A stretch of 64,000 nucleotides of DNA from contig NZ_FOPZ01000011.1 in the NCBI RefSeq assembly GCF_900113615.1, forward strand, positions 1 through 64,000, written 5' to 3'. The notes under the pieces were generated by a model, which was not told the origin of the DNA, made no database searches, and saw nothing but the letters and a program-made list of their open reading frames with translations. Of the stretch, positions 24,857 to 34,548 are shown one piece after another. Within the stretch, counting starts at the first letter, position 1; every line of letters begins with the position of its first letter. The position numbers were made by a program, and so were the translations under genes. The DNA comes from Halorubrum aquaticum. Lineage in GTDB: Archaea; Halobacteriota; Halobacteria; Halobacteriales; Haloferacaceae.

Positions 24857-26244
24857 CGGGGAGTGCCGACCGGGGGGCCTCGACGGGCCGACCGGAGCGA
24901 GGAGCCGAAGGCGGGGATCGGAGAGCCGGCGGCGAGGGAACCGGCGATCGCCGGGCGGTCGTCGCCAAGCGCGTCGACGCCGGCGACGCCGACCTGACCG
25001 AGATCACCCGGCTCGCGGAGGCCGCGGGCTACGAGGTCGTCGGCGGGCTCACCCAGACCCGAACCGAGGACGCCGCGTTCATGTTCGGGGAGGGGAAGGT
25101 CGCGGAGCTTCGTGACCTCGTCCGCGAACGCGACGCCGGCTGCGTCGTGATAGACAACGACGTCGGGCCGTACCAGACGTTCAACATCGGCGGGAAGCTC
25201 CCGGAGGGGGTCGAGGTGATCGACCGGTTCACGCTCATCCTCGAGATCTTCGGCCAGCGCGCGAACACGCGGAAGGCCCAGCTCCAGGTCGAACTCGCCG
25301 AGCTGCGGTACGAGCTGCCGCGCGCGGAGGCGAAAGCCAGCCTGGCGAAACGCGACGAACGCCCCGGATTCATGGGGCTCGGCGAGTACGACGAGAGCGT
25401 CGAGCGCGACATCAAACGCCAGATCTCCGAGATCCGCGACGAGCTGGAGTCGATCGCGGAGAAGGAGCAGGCCCGCCGCGAGCAGCGCCGCGACTCCGGG
25501 TTCGACCTCGTCGCGCTCGCGGGCTACACCAACGCGGGCAAGTCGACGCTGATGCGGCAGCTGGCCGCCGAGCTCGACGTCGACGAGAACGAGGACCGCC
25601 ACCCGGACCTCGCACGGACCGCCGAGTCCGAGGACATGCTGTTCACCACGCTCGGCACGACGACCCGCCGGGCGGAGATGGAGAAGCGGGACGTTCTGCT
25701 CACGGACACGGTCGGGTTCATCGCGGATCTCCCCCACTGGCTCGTCGAGTCGTTCGAGTCGACGCTGGACTCGGTGTACCGCGCGGACCTCGTGTTGCTC
25801 GTGGTGGACGCGAGCGAGCCGGTCCCGGAGATGCGCGAGAAGCTCGTGACGAGCCACGACACCCTGTACGAGCGCAACGAGGCCCCCATCGTCACCGTCT
25901 TCAACAAGGTCGACCGGCTCGACCCCGGCGAGCTCGCGGACAAACGCGCCGCGCTCTCGGGGCTCGCGCCGGACCCGGTCGCCGTCTCGGCGCGGACGGG
26001 GGCGGGCGTCGCGGAGCTCCGCGACCGGGTGGAGGACGAGCTTCCGGAGTGGGAGCGCGAGCGACTGATGTTGCCCGTCTCCGATGACGCGATGAGCCTC
26101 GTCTCGTGGATCCACGACCACGCGCACGTCGACGAGGAGACGTACGCGGAGGACCAGGTCACGCTCGCCTTCGAGGCCAAGCCGTCGATCGTCTCCCGAG
26201 CGCGCTCGAAGGCGGCGGAGCTGGTCCCCGCGAGCTCGACGTAG
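24853..26244 (+). CDS. hflX: HflX-family GTPase
   Basis: The 463-residue protein has the HflX N-terminal domain (GLTQTRTEDAAFMFGEGKV and QRANTRKAQLQVELAEL, a coiled segment before the G domain) and G motifs: GYTNAGKST (G1), the TLGTTTRR switch (G2), DTVGF (G3), FNKVD (G4) and VSARTG (G5). HflX binds ribosomes and splits stalled or vacant subunits. The N-terminal 35 residues are a Gly/Arg-rich extension. The start is GTG at 24853, sharing GTGA with the DUF2209 stop, which indicates translational coupling. Confidence 0.92.
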   Translation: MTGSADRGASTGRPERGAEGGDRRAGGEGTGDRRAVVAKRVDAGDADLTEITRLAEAAGYEVVGGLTQTRTEDAAFMFGEGKVAELRDLVRERDAGCVVIDNDVGPYQTFNIGGKLPEGVEVIDRFTLILEIFGQRANTRKAQLQVELAELRYELPRAEAKASLAKRDERPGFMGLGEYDESVERDIKRQISEIRDELESIAEKEQARREQRRDSGFDLVALAGYTNAGKSTLMRQLAAELDVDENEDRHPDLARTAESEDMLFTTLGTTTRRAEMEKRDVLLTDTVGFIADLPHWLVESFESTLDSVYRADLVLLVVDASEPVPEMREKLVTSHDTLYERNEAPIVTVFNKVDRLDPGELADKRAALSGLAPDPVAVSARTGAGVAELRDRVEDELPEWERERLMLPVSDDAMSLVSWIHDHAHVDEETYAEDQVTLAFEAKPSIVSRARSKAAELVPASST

Positions 26245-26322
26245 TCGGCCCGTTCCCTTCGGCTGTCGGCAGCCCGCCGGCGTCTCGACCGTTTAATACG
26301 TCGGGCGGCGTTCGGGGAGATA

Positions 26323-27300
26323 ATGGGAAACGCGGACCTGCGCGACCTCGCGTCGATACGTGAGGTCGCCTTCGAGGAACTGGAGGGGAGCGTCGTCGCC
26401 GTCGACGCGCACAACTGGCTGTATCGCTACCTCACGACGACGGTGAAGTGGACGGGGGACGACGCCTACACGACCGCCGACGGCACCGAGGTCGCGAACC
26501 TGATCGGGGTCGTCCAGGGGCTCCCGAAGTTCTTCGAACACGACCTGATCCCGGTGATGGTGTTCGACGGGGAGATGACCGAGATGAAGGCCGACGAGGT
26601 GGCGGAACGCCGGGAGAAACGCGAACGCGCGGAGAAGCGGCAGGCCGCCGCCGCGGAGCGCGGCGACGCCGTCGAGGCCGCCCGGCTCTCGGCGCGGACC
26701 CAGCGGCTCACCGACACGATCCAGGAGACGACCCGGGAACTGTTCGCGCTCCTCGACGTGCCGGTCGTCGAGGCTCCGGCCGAGGGGGAAGCCCAGTGCG
26801 CCCACATGGCCGCAACGGGGAGCGTCGACCACGCCGGCAGCGAGGACTACGACACCCTACTGTTCGGCGCGCCGACGACGCTCCGACAGCTGACGAGCAA
26901 GGGGAACCCGGAGCTGATGGACCTGGAGGCGACGCTCGAGGACCTCGGACTCGACCGCGAGGGGCTCGTCGACGTCGCCATGCTGTGTGGCACCGACTTC
27001 AACGAGGGGATCCGCGGCGTGGGTCCGAAGACGGCGGTGTCGGCGGTGCGCGAACACGGCGACCTGTGGGGCGTTCTCGCGTCGCGCGACGCGTCGATCC
27101 CGAACGCGGAGGCGGTCCGCGAGTTCTTCCTCGACCCGCCGGTCTCGGACGCCGACTTCGACGCGACGATCGAGCCGGACGTCGAGGCCGCCCGGGCCTA
27201 CGTGGTCGACGAGTGGGGCGTCGACGCCGACGAGGTCGCCCGCGGCTTCGAGCGCATCCGCGAGTCGCAGGTCCAGACGGGACTGGACCGCTGGACGTGA
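26323..27300 (+). CDS. fen: Flap endonuclease FEN1
   Basis: A 325-residue structure-specific nuclease. The N-terminal [13 protein letters not shown], the [11 protein letters not shown] metal region, [14 protein letters not shown] (catalytic acidic pair), [12 protein letters not shown] and [18 protein letters not shown] (helix-hairpin-helix) are in FEN1 order. The last eight residues, QTGLDRWT, form a PIP box for PCNA binding. It removes 5' flaps in Okazaki fragment maturation and repair. A ttaatacg TATA-like box 26 bases upstream and an ATG at 26323 suggest a leaderless transcript. Confidence 0.93.
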   Translation: MGNADLRDLASIREVAFEELEGSVVAVDAHNWLYRYLTTTVKWTGDDAYTTADGTEVANLIGVVQGLPKFFEHDLIPVMVFDGEMTEMKADEVAERREKRERAEKRQAAAAERGDAVEAARLSARTQRLTDTIQETTRELFALLDVPVVEAPAEGEAQCAHMAATGSVDHAGSEDYDTLLFGAPTTLRQLTSKGNPELMDLEATLEDLGLDREGLVDVAMLCGTDFNEGIRGVGPKTAVSAVREHGDLWGVLASRDASIPNAEAVREFFLDPPVSDADFDATIEPDVEAARAYVVDEWGVDADEVARGFERIRESQVQTGLDRWT

Positions 27301-27405
27301 GTCCGGCCGGAACCGGATCGACGCCCGTGACATTCGTTCACTCGTGTCAGTCACTCGTCTGACGCCGCGGTAGGTTTACGGTGATTCCTCGCCAACGTGA
27401 GTGGT

Positions 27406-28302
27406 ATGAAGGTCCTGGTAGCCGGCGGCACCGGTTTCATCGGGTCGTACCTCTGTCGCGCGCTCGCCGAGGACGGCCACGAGGTGACCGCGATGTCGCG
27501 GTCGCCGGCGGAGACCCCCGATGGGGTCGACTCCGCCGTCGGCGACGTCACGGCGTACGACTCCGTCGCGTCCGCGGTCGAGGGCCACGACGCGGTGGTG
27601 AACCTGGTCGCGCTCTCGCCGCTCTTCGAGCCGAAGGGCGGCAACGTCATGCACGACCGGATCCACCGCGCCGGGACGGAGAACCTCGTCCGGGCGGCCG
27701 AGGAGGCCGGCGCCGATCGGTTCCTTCAGATGAGCGCGCTCGGGGCCGACCCCGACGGCGACACGGCCTACATCCGCTCGAAGGGAGAGGCGGAGGAGAT
27801 CGTTCGGGAGAGCGACCTCGACTGGACGGTGTTCCGCCCCTCGGTCGTCTTCGGCGAGGGCGGCGAGTTCGTCTCGTTCACGAAGCGACTCAAGGGCATG
27901 TTCGCGCCGGGCGTGCCCCTGTACCCGCTTCCCGGCGGCGGGAAGACGCGGTTCCAGCCGATCCACGTCGAGGACCTCGTCCCGATGCTCGTCTCCGCCT
28001 TGGGGTCGGACGAGCACGTCGGGACGGTCTACGAGGTGGGCGGCCCCGAGACGCTGACGCTCCGGGAGGTGACGAACCTCGTCTACGAGGCCGAGCGCAA
28101 GGGCGTGCGGATCGTCCCGCTGCCGATGCCGCTGGCGCGGATCGGGCTGGCGGTGTTGGGGGCCGTTCCGGGGTTCCCGATGGGCGGAGACCAGTATCGG
28201 TCGTTGAAGTTCGACAACACGACCGCCGACAACGACGTGGGCGCGTTCGGGGTCGACGAGTCGGAGATGACCACGCTCGCGGCGTATCTGGGGGTCGAAT
28301 GA
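27406..28302 (+). CDS. NAD(P)-binding epimerase-like protein (complex I NDUFA9 type)
   Basis: The 298-residue protein begins with KVLVAGGTGFIGSYL, a Rossmann NAD(P) motif, and continues as an atypical/extended SDR: VNLVALSP, FLQMSALGADPDGDTAYIRSKGEAEEIV (Tyr/Lys pair in YxxxK-like YIRSK), FRPSVVFG and HVEDLVPML. This fits the NDUFA9-like family of sugar-epimerase relatives. I chose the ATG at 27406; a GTG nine bases earlier is possible. Its substrate is unknown; related proteins in haloarchaea are annotated as epimerases or complex I assembly factors. Confidence 0.87.
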   Translation: MKVLVAGGTGFIGSYLCRALAEDGHEVTAMSRSPAETPDGVDSAVGDVTAYDSVASAVEGHDAVVNLVALSPLFEPKGGNVMHDRIHRAGTENLVRAAEEAGADRFLQMSALGADPDGDTAYIRSKGEAEEIVRESDLDWTVFRPSVVFGEGGEFVSFTKRLKGMFAPGVPLYPLPGGGKTRFQPIHVEDLVPMLVSALGSDEHVGTVYEVGGPETLTLREVTNLVYEAERKGVRIVPLPMPLARIGLAVLGAVPGFPMGGDQYRSLKFDNTTADNDVGAFGVDESEMTTLAAYLGVE

Positions 28303-28480
28303 CCGTCGACCGAGCACGGAGCGTCGCCGCCGGTACGGGGCCGATCTCGCGGAGATCGCCCGACTCGACTGGGGCGACCGCCGGGTCGACGTGCGTGTGG
28401 ATCTCAGGACTGGTAACGCCATCAGAAGCCTTATGGTCCAGATCCCACTCTGGTCGTTTCAAAGGCGGAGGGAGTTCAAT

Positions 28481-29659
28481 ATGAAACTGGCAATGATCGG
28501 ATTCGGACAGGCGGGTGGGAAAGTCGTCGACAAGTTCCTGGAGTACGACAAACGGACCGGTTCGGAGATCGTGCGCGCCGCCGCGGCGGTGAACACGGCC
28601 AAGGCCGACCTCATGGGGCTCGAACACGTCCCCGAGAGCCAGCGCGTGCTCATCGGGCAGTCCCGGGTGAAGGGACACGGCGTCGGCGCGGACAACGAGC
28701 TCGGCGCGGAGATCGCCGAGGAGGACATCGACGAGGTACAGGGAGCGATCGACTCGATCCCGGTCCACGAGGTGGACGCGTTCCTCGTCGTGGCTGGACT
28801 CGGCGGCGGCACCGGCTCCGGGGGCGCGCCGGTGTTGGCCAAACACCTCAAGCGGATCTACACCGAACCCGTCTACGGGCTCGGCGTGCTTCCCGGCAGC
28901 GATGAGGGGGGCATCTACACCCTGAACGCGGCGCGGTCGTTCCAGACGTTCGTCCGCGAGGTGGACAACCTGATGGTGTTCGACAACGACGCCTGGCGGA
29001 AGACGGGCGAGTCCGTCCAGGGCGGCTACGAGGAGATCAACGAGGAGATCGTCCGGCGCTTCGGGATCCTCTTCGGCGCGGGAGAGATCCAGCAGGGCCA
29101 GGAGATCGCGGAGAGCGTCGTCGACTCCTCGGAGATCATCAACACGCTCTCGGGCGGCGGCGTCTCCACGGTCGGCTACGCCGAGGAGGAGGTCGAGGAG
29201 CGCAGTTCGGGCGGTCTCCTCTCGCGGCTCCGCAACGACGACGGCGGGGACGAGCTCGACAGCGCACACACCACCAACCGGATCACGAGCCTCGTCCGCA
29301 AGGCGGCGCTCGGCCGGCTCACGCTCCCCTGTGAGATCGAGGGCGCGGAACGGGCGCTCCTCGTGCTCGCGGGGCCGCCGGAGTACCTCAACCGGAAGGG
29401 CATCGAGCGCGGCCGCAAGTGGCTCGAAGAGCAGACCGGCTCGATGGAGGTCCGCGGCGGCGACTACCCGTACCGCGGCGCGGGCTTCGTCGCCACCGTG
29501 ATCCTGCTCGCGGGCGTCACGAACGTCCCCCGGATCAAGGAGCTCCAGGAGGTCGCCATCGAGGCACAGGACAACCTCGACGAGATCCGCGAGGAGAGCG
29601 ACGAGAACCTCGACAACCTCGTCAGCGACGACAGCGACGAGCTCGAGTCGCTGTTCTAG
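28481..29659 (+). CDS. cetZ: CetZ-type tubulin/FtsZ superfamily cytoskeletal GTPase
   Basis: The 392-residue protein has the tubulin-fold nucleotide region MIGFGQAGGKVVDKF, the GTP-binding AGLGGGTGSGGAPV and LPGSDEGGIYTLNA. Its long C-terminal tail, EESDENLDNLVSDDSDELESLF, is CetZ-like. CetZ controls cell shape and motility in haloarchaea. ggcggaggg lies 10-19 bases before the ATG. A ccaga/tctgg hairpin at 28438-28453 is in the leader. cofC follows 11 bases downstream, a pairing known in haloarchaeal genomes. Confidence 0.92.
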   Translation: MKLAMIGFGQAGGKVVDKFLEYDKRTGSEIVRAAAAVNTAKADLMGLEHVPESQRVLIGQSRVKGHGVGADNELGAEIAEEDIDEVQGAIDSIPVHEVDAFLVVAGLGGGTGSGGAPVLAKHLKRIYTEPVYGLGVLPGSDEGGIYTLNAARSFQTFVREVDNLMVFDNDAWRKTGESVQGGYEEINEEIVRRFGILFGAGEIQQGQEIAESVVDSSEIINTLSGGGVSTVGYAEEEVEERSSGGLLSRLRNDDGGDELDSAHTTNRITSLVRKAALGRLTLPCEIEGAERALLVLAGPPEYLNRKGIERGRKWLEEQTGSMEVRGGDYPYRGAGFVATVILLAGVTNVPRIKELQEVAIEAQDNLDEIREESDENLDNLVSDDSDELESLF

Positions 29660-29670
29660 GCGGCCGCCGA

Positions 29671-30327
29671 ATGGAGGTCCTCGTCCCGTTCTCCGCCGAT
29701 CGTCCGAAATCGCGGCTCGCGGACGCGCTCTCTCCCTCCGAGCGCGCCGCGTTCGCCCGGACGATGCTCGCCGACGTGTTGGCGGCGATCGGCGACGCCG
29801 GCGGCAGTCCTCGAATTCTCGCGACCGACGGGTTCGATCCGACCGACGAGCCGACGGTCCCCCTCGATCCGCCGGTCACCGTCGACGACCGACCCCTCAC
29901 AGACGCGGTCAACGCCGTCCTCGAGGAACGTCGACCGGGCGGCGAGGGCGACCCGCTCGCGGTCGTGATGGCCGACCTCGCGCTCGCGACCCCGGCGGCG
30001 CTCCGGGAGCTGTTCGCGGCCGGCCGCGAGGCCGACGTCGCGATCGCGCCCGGCCGCGGCGGCGGCACGAACGCCCTCGTCGTCTCGCATCCGCGGTTCC
30101 ACGTCGACTACCACGGCGCGTCGTACCTCGACCACCGACGGATCGCTGCGGACGTCGGGGCGGGGTTCGCCGCGGTCGACTCCCATCGCCTCGGTACCGA
30201 CATCGACGAGACCGACGACCTCGCCGAGGTGCTGATCCACGGCGAGGGACAAGCGGCGACGTGGCTCCGGGAGGCCGGATTCGCGCTCGACGCGTCGGAG
30301 GGGCGGGTCGCGGTCGTTCGGGAGTGA
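29671..30327 (+). CDS. cofC: 2-phospho-L-lactate guanylyltransferase CofC
   Basis: The 218-residue nucleotidyltransferase begins with VLVPFSADRPKSRLADALSPSERAAFA and has VMADLALATPAALREL, VAIAPGRGGGTNALVV and HPRFHVDYHGASY, all CofC motifs. It makes lactyl-2-diphospho-5'-guanosine or a phosphoenolpyruvate analogue for coenzyme F420. It begins 11 bases after cetZ and probably shares its transcript. cofG, for the F420 chromophore, is about 1 kb away on the same strand, with one membrane protein gene in between. Confidence 0.9.
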   Translation: MEVLVPFSADRPKSRLADALSPSERAAFARTMLADVLAAIGDAGGSPRILATDGFDPTDEPTVPLDPPVTVDDRPLTDAVNAVLEERRPGGEGDPLAVVMADLALATPAALRELFAAGREADVAIAPGRGGGTNALVVSHPRFHVDYHGASYLDHRRIAADVGAGFAAVDSHRLGTDIDETDDLAEVLIHGEGQAATWLREAGFALDASEGRVAVVRE

Positions 30328-30442
30328 GCGGACCGGCCCCACCGAAGCCGACCTCGAACCCGGAGGACGGGCTTACCGTGCGTCTCCGCCGTTCACCGCC
30401 GATACTGACAAGTGAGTGAGGTCCCTGTCGTACGCTAGAAGC

Positions 30443-31180
30443 ATGCCGACGGAGGTCGAGGAGACGCTGTCGAACGGGCTCGGCGTCGCTTCGGACGACG
30501 GCTCCGTGCTCGTCACGCACCTGTTTCTCGCCGTCGGAATCGTGTTCTTTCGCTGGGACCTCCGCGAGGTCGTACTGATCTACCTGATCGACGTCGCCGT
30601 CACCTTCGTCCTGTTCGGAACCGTGGCGCTGTTCGCGGCACGGCCGGTCGACGACGGCGAAGCCGAAAAGTGGCGAGAGGAGCCGACCCCGCTCGAGGTA
30701 GCTCCGTTCCTCCCGCCGCTTTACAAGCGAAACGTCGGGCTGGTCGCGAGCGAACTGTTCAGGGGCGGGTTCTTCTTCTGTTTCTTCGCCGCGATGGCGC
30801 TCTCGCTCTTCGAGTGGACGCTCTCGTCGCTGCTCTCGACGTCGGTCGGCGTCGCGATACTCGCCGTCTGCGGCTCTCAGCTGATGCGCGTCTGGCGTCA
30901 GTTCCTCGCCGACGGGTCGTACCGGGACCGGTCGCCGGGGGACGCGATCGAGGTCGCCCTCCGTCCGATCGGCCGACTGGTCGTCATCGCGTTGTACGTG
31001 ATCGCACCGATCACCGCCGCGCTCGGGTTCACGCTGATCCTCCTGCTCGACGTCGAGTCGACCGCGGCCCTCCCGTACGGGGACACGATCGTGCTGCTGG
31101 CGTACGTCGTCCCCGTCGGAGCCGCGAGCGTGTGGCTGCGGAACGACCGGTTCGAAATCGGGCTCCAGTACGGGAACTGA
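30443..31180 (+). CDS. DUF6498-like multi-helix membrane protein
   Basis: A 245-residue protein with about six helices. A typical core is VGIVFFRWDLREVVLIYLIDVAVTF, then FRGGFFFCFFAAMALSLF, and the last third carries VIALYVIAPITAALGFTLILLL. The pattern is that of DUF6498 from memory. I use the ATG at 30443; a GTG at 30416 would add nine residues. It sits between cofC and cofG without a known link to F420. Function unknown. Confidence 0.75.
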   Translation: MPTEVEETLSNGLGVASDDGSVLVTHLFLAVGIVFFRWDLREVVLIYLIDVAVTFVLFGTVALFAARPVDDGEAEKWREEPTPLEVAPFLPPLYKRNVGLVASELFRGGFFFCFFAAMALSLFEWTLSSLLSTSVGVAILAVCGSQLMRVWRQFLADGSYRDRSPGDAIEVALRPIGRLVVIALYVIAPITAALGFTLILLLDVESTAALPYGDTIVLLAYVVPVGAASVWLRNDRFEIGLQYGN

Positions 31181-31221
31181 ACCGCACGATCGCCGCCGGC
31201 GAACCCCGACGGTGCCGACGA

Positions 31222-31275
31222 AGCTTGACATCCCCCCGCTCGCTGAAGCGCGAGGCTCTCGCCTCGTGTTTTCCG
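31222..31275 (+). repeat. Possible IS200/IS605-type end remnant
   Basis: The sequence cttgacatccccccgctcgc followed by a cgaggc-tctc-gcctcg hairpin resembles the gacatcc-plus-hairpin ends that flank haloarchaeal IS200/IS605 (TnpA/TnpB) elements. No transposase lies nearby, so this would be a solo end or a chance likeness. The two halves of the hairpin match perfectly over six bases. Confidence 0.35.
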
Positions 31276-31369
31276 TAAGCGTCCGACCGCGCCGACCGCC
31301 CGTTACGTAACCGGATCCGGTATCTTCGGGGGATCCGCAACCGCGATCCTTTTTGAACGCCGACCGCGA

Positions 31370-32551
31370 GTGACGGTCGTGTTCGCCGGGACCGAGGAGT
31401 ACGACGTCGACGTGGCGGTCGAGGAGGGCGCGGTCGAGCGACTGCTCTCGGTCACGCCCGCCGACGTCGACCCCGCCGACCGGCTCACGTTCGCCCGGAA
31501 CGTCTTCGTCCCGCTGACGACCGCCTGCCGGTACACCTGTACGTACTGTACCTACTACGACGTGCCGGGCGAGGCGTCGCTGCTCTCGCCCGAGGAGGTC
31601 CGGGAGCGGTGTCGGGTCGGCGCGGACGCGGGATGTACGGAGGCGCTCTTCACCTTCGGCGACGAGCCGGACGACCGCTACACGCGGATCCACGAGCGGC
31701 TCGACGAGTGGGGGTTCGACTCGATCCGCGACTACCTGTATCGAGCCTGCGAGATCGCGCTGGAGGAAGGGCTGCTCCCGCACTCGAATCCGGGCGACCT
31801 CACCGAGGAGACGTTCCGCGACCTCCGCGAGGTGAACGCCTCGATGGGCGTGATGCTGGAGACGACCGCGGACGTCGACGCCCACAGCGGGGGACGCCGG
31901 AAGACGCCCGGCCAGCGGCTCAACACGATCCGGGCGGCGGGCCGGCAGGGCGTCCCGTTCACGACCGGGATCCTCGTGGGGATCGGCGAGGACTGGCGGG
32001 ACCGCGCGGAGAGCCTGCTCGCGATCCGCGAACTCCACGAGCGGCACGGCCACGTCCAGGAGGTCATCGTCCAGAACGTCGTCCCGAACGAGCGCTCGGA
32101 CTTCGCGAAGCCGGACCTCGAGACGATGCGGCGTGTCGTCGCGATGGCGCGGGCCGCGCTGCCGCCGGAGGTGTCGGTTCAAGTGCCGCCCAACCTCTCG
32201 CCGGCGGCCGACCTCGTCGACTGTGGGATCGACGACCTCGGCGGCGTCTCGCCCGTGACCGACGACTACGTCAATCCCCGGTACGCGTGGCCCGACCTCG
32301 ACGGCCTCCGAGCGGTCGCCGACGCGGGCGGGATCCCGCTGTGCGAACGCCTCCCGACCTACGCCCGCTACCTCCCCGCGGACCTCCGACCGCCCGACGT
32401 GGAGCCGGCTCCCTCCCCGACGAGCCGCGACGCGTGGATCCCGCCCGCCGTCCACGACCGGACCCGCGAGGACGACGCCCACGGTCGGCGGCTCAGGGCG
32501 GTCGCCCACGGCGACGGGCCGCTCGACGCTCGCCCGGCGGGCGGCGACTGA
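31370..32551 (+). CDS. cofG: 7,8-didemethyl-8-hydroxy-5-deazariboflavin synthase subunit CofG
   Basis: The 393-residue radical SAM enzyme has NVFVPLTTACRYTCTYCTYY with the CxxxCxxC cluster site, EALFTFGDEPDD, LPHSNPGDLTEE, MGVMLETTAD, TGILVGIGEDWRDRAESLLAI and NLSPAADLVDCGIDDLGGVSP. With CofH it makes the deazaflavin chromophore F0 of coenzyme F420. The GTG at 31370 is the first usable start; another GTG nine bases downstream is an option. The C-terminal 60 residues are a Pro/Arg/Asp-rich haloarchaeal tail. Confidence 0.92.
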   Translation: MTVVFAGTEEYDVDVAVEEGAVERLLSVTPADVDPADRLTFARNVFVPLTTACRYTCTYCTYYDVPGEASLLSPEEVRERCRVGADAGCTEALFTFGDEPDDRYTRIHERLDEWGFDSIRDYLYRACEIALEEGLLPHSNPGDLTEETFRDLREVNASMGVMLETTADVDAHSGGRRKTPGQRLNTIRAAGRQGVPFTTGILVGIGEDWRDRAESLLAIRELHERHGHVQEVIVQNVVPNERSDFAKPDLETMRRVVAMARAALPPEVSVQVPPNLSPAADLVDCGIDDLGGVSPVTDDYVNPRYAWPDLDGLRAVADAGGIPLCERLPTYARYLPADLRPPDVEPAPSPTSRDAWIPPAVHDRTREDDAHGRRLRAVAHGDGPLDARPAGGD

Positions 32552-32567
32552 GATCGGCCGCTCGTGT

Positions 32568-32617
32568 CGATCGACCGCGGTAACGAGCGCACCGATCGAC
32601 CGCGGTAACGAACGCGC
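32568..32617 (+). repeat. 25-base tandem duplication before mscS-like gene
   Basis: The unit cgatcgaccgcggtaacgag plus five more bases is present at 32568-32592 and, with two changes, at 32593-32617; a broken third start follows (cgaccgccg). It lies in the 130-base spacer before the mechanosensitive channel gene, upstream of a strong TATA-like tttaaata at 32653-32660. Confidence 0.55.
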
Positions 32618-32681
32618 CGACCGCCGATAAACAACTGCGCTGCCAGTAGCTTCTTTAAATACCCATCCGAATGGGCCGACG

Positions 32682-33542
32682 ATGGTACCACTTCAGTTCG
32701 GGTTGTCGGGGATCGCGGCGACGATCGCGGTGTTCCTGTTCACCGTGTTCAAGTTCGTCGCCGGTTTCGTCGGCGTGTTGTTGCTCGGGAAGCTCGTCTT
32801 CGTGCCCGGCGTGGAGCGGGCGATCGCGTCCCGAGGGCTGGACGAGGCGGTGAAGAGCCTGGGCTCGAGCGTCGCGAACGCGGTCGTCTGGGTCGCGGCG
32901 ATCGCGATCGGGTTCACGCTCGCGGGATACGGCGCGTTCCTCTCGGCGTTCGCCGTCTTCGGCGGCGCGATCGCGCTCGCCGTCGGCTTCGCCGCACAGG
33001 ACTTACTGGGGAACTTCGTCGCCGGGATCTTCATCCTGAAGGACAAGCCGTTCGAGGTCGGCGACTGGATCGAGTGGAACGGCAACGCGGGCCGCGTCGA
33101 GGACATCGACCTGCGCGTCTCGCGGGTCCGGACCTTTGACAACGAGCGGATCACGGTGCCGAACGGCGATCTCGCGAACAACGCGGTGACGAACCCCGTG
33201 GCCTACGAGACGCTCCGACAGAAGTTCGTCTTCGGCATCGGCTACGACGACGACATCGCGCAGGCGACCGACGTCATCGTCGAGAAGGCGGAGGCACACG
33301 AGGGGATCCTCGAGGACCCCGCACCGTCGGTTCGCGTGGTCGAACTCGGCGACTCCGCCGTGGGACTCCAGTCGCGCTGGTGGATCGACGAGCCCGACCG
33401 CGGCGACTTCGTCCGGGTGCGCTCGGAGTACGTGACCGCGGTGAAGGAGGCCTTCGACGAGGCCGGCATCGACATGCCGTACGTCCACCGGCAGCTCACC
33501 GGCAGCGTCGAGGTCATCGAGGACGTCGCCGACGACGAGTAG
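32682..33542 (+). CDS. mscS: MscS-family mechanosensitive ion channel
   Basis: The 286-residue protein has three N-terminal helices, with a pore-lining GGAIALAVGFAAQDLLGNFVAG segment, and the MscS beta domain FILKDKPFEVGDWIEWNGNAGRVEDIDLRVSRVRTFDNERITVPNG. A cytosolic C-terminal domain follows. It opens under membrane tension at osmotic downshift. TATA-like tttaaata lies about 25 bases before the ATG at 32682, so the transcript is probably leaderless. An alternate ATG at 32671 is in another frame. Confidence 0.92.
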   Translation: MVPLQFGLSGIAATIAVFLFTVFKFVAGFVGVLLLGKLVFVPGVERAIASRGLDEAVKSLGSSVANAVVWVAAIAIGFTLAGYGAFLSAFAVFGGAIALAVGFAAQDLLGNFVAGIFILKDKPFEVGDWIEWNGNAGRVEDIDLRVSRVRTFDNERITVPNGDLANNAVTNPVAYETLRQKFVFGIGYDDDIAQATDVIVEKAEAHEGILEDPAPSVRVVELGDSAVGLQSRWWIDEPDRGDFVRVRSEYVTAVKEAFDEAGIDMPYVHRQLTGSVEVIEDVADDE

Positions 33543-33653
33543 CGGCGGACGGTCCACCGTCGACCGCCTTCGGCCGGGATCACACGGGGCGATCCCCGGA
33601 CTTCGGGCGTAGAAGTACGACCGTTTTTAACCGATCATCGATAGGTACTACCC

Positions 33654-34289
33654 ATGAATATCGGCTCGTGGCGGACGTATCTCGTGACGGGAGCGGACCA
33701 CTCCGCGGGACGGGAGACGCCGGCGGTCGTGGCCGACGCGCTGGCCGGCGGGGTCGACGTCGTCCAGCTCCGCGAGAAGGGGACCGACGCGCGGACCCGG
33801 TATCGCCTCGGTCTTCGCCTTCGGGAACTGACCGCGGAGGCGGGCGTCCCGCTCGTGGTCAACGACCGCGTCGACCTCGCGGCGGCGGTCGACGCCGACG
33901 GCGTCCACCTCGGACGGTCGGACCTCCCGATCGAGGTCGCTCGCGAGCAGCTCGGCTCCGACGCGGTCGTCGGCGCGTCGGCGTCGACGGTCGCGGAGGC
34001 GAGGGCGGCGGTCGACGCCGGCGCGGACTACCTCGGCGTCGGGGCCGTGTACGGGACCGACTCGAAGGACGTCTCGGGCGACCGGGACGGGATCGGTCCC
34101 GAACGCGTCGCCGCGGTCGCCGACGCGGTCGACGTTCCCGTGATCGGCATCGGCGGGATCGACGCGGAAAACGCCGCTCGCGTCGTCGAGGCGGGCGCGA
34201 CCGGCGTGGCGGTCGTCTCCGCGATCACGGCCGCCGAGGACCCGCGGGCGGCGACCGAGGCGCTTCGTGAAGCGGTCGCTCCCGAGTAA
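33654..34289 (+). CDS. thiE: Thiamine-phosphate synthase
   Basis: The 211-residue TIM-barrel enzyme has YLVTGADHSAGR, VDVVQLREKGTDARTRYRLG, LVVNDRVDLAAAVDADGVHLG, DYLGVGAVYGTDSKDVSG and VIGIGGIDAENAARVVEAGA. It joins hydroxymethylpyrimidine diphosphate and thiazole phosphate to give thiamine phosphate. A TATA-like tttttaa at 33624-33630 is 26 bases before the ATG, so the transcript is probably leaderless. No TPP aptamer is seen; tenA is about 7 kb away. Confidence 0.92.
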   Translation: MNIGSWRTYLVTGADHSAGRETPAVVADALAGGVDVVQLREKGTDARTRYRLGLRLRELTAEAGVPLVVNDRVDLAAAVDADGVHLGRSDLPIEVAREQLGSDAVVGASASTVAEARAAVDAGADYLGVGAVYGTDSKDVSGDRDGIGPERVAAVADAVDVPVIGIGGIDAENAARVVEAGATGVAVVSAITAAEDPRAATEALREAVAPE

Positions 34290-34548
34290 GCCTAAGCCGA
34301 CGCCGAACGGTGAGTCCGGCGGCGGGCCCTCGGTCCTCGGGAACCGGGAGACTGGAAGGGGGAGTGGCGAACGGGCGGTGCGTGTCGGTCGGGAGGCGTG
34401 TCAGTCGGGAGGCGCGTCGGTCGTGGGACCGTGTCCCTCCTCCCGAAACCGCGCGGGACCACACCGCACACCCGCGTTCCCCCGCGCGGCGATCGAGCGC
34501 GTCACGTGACGGGGTGTGCCGGCATCCGATAAGAGGTGACGCCCGGAC

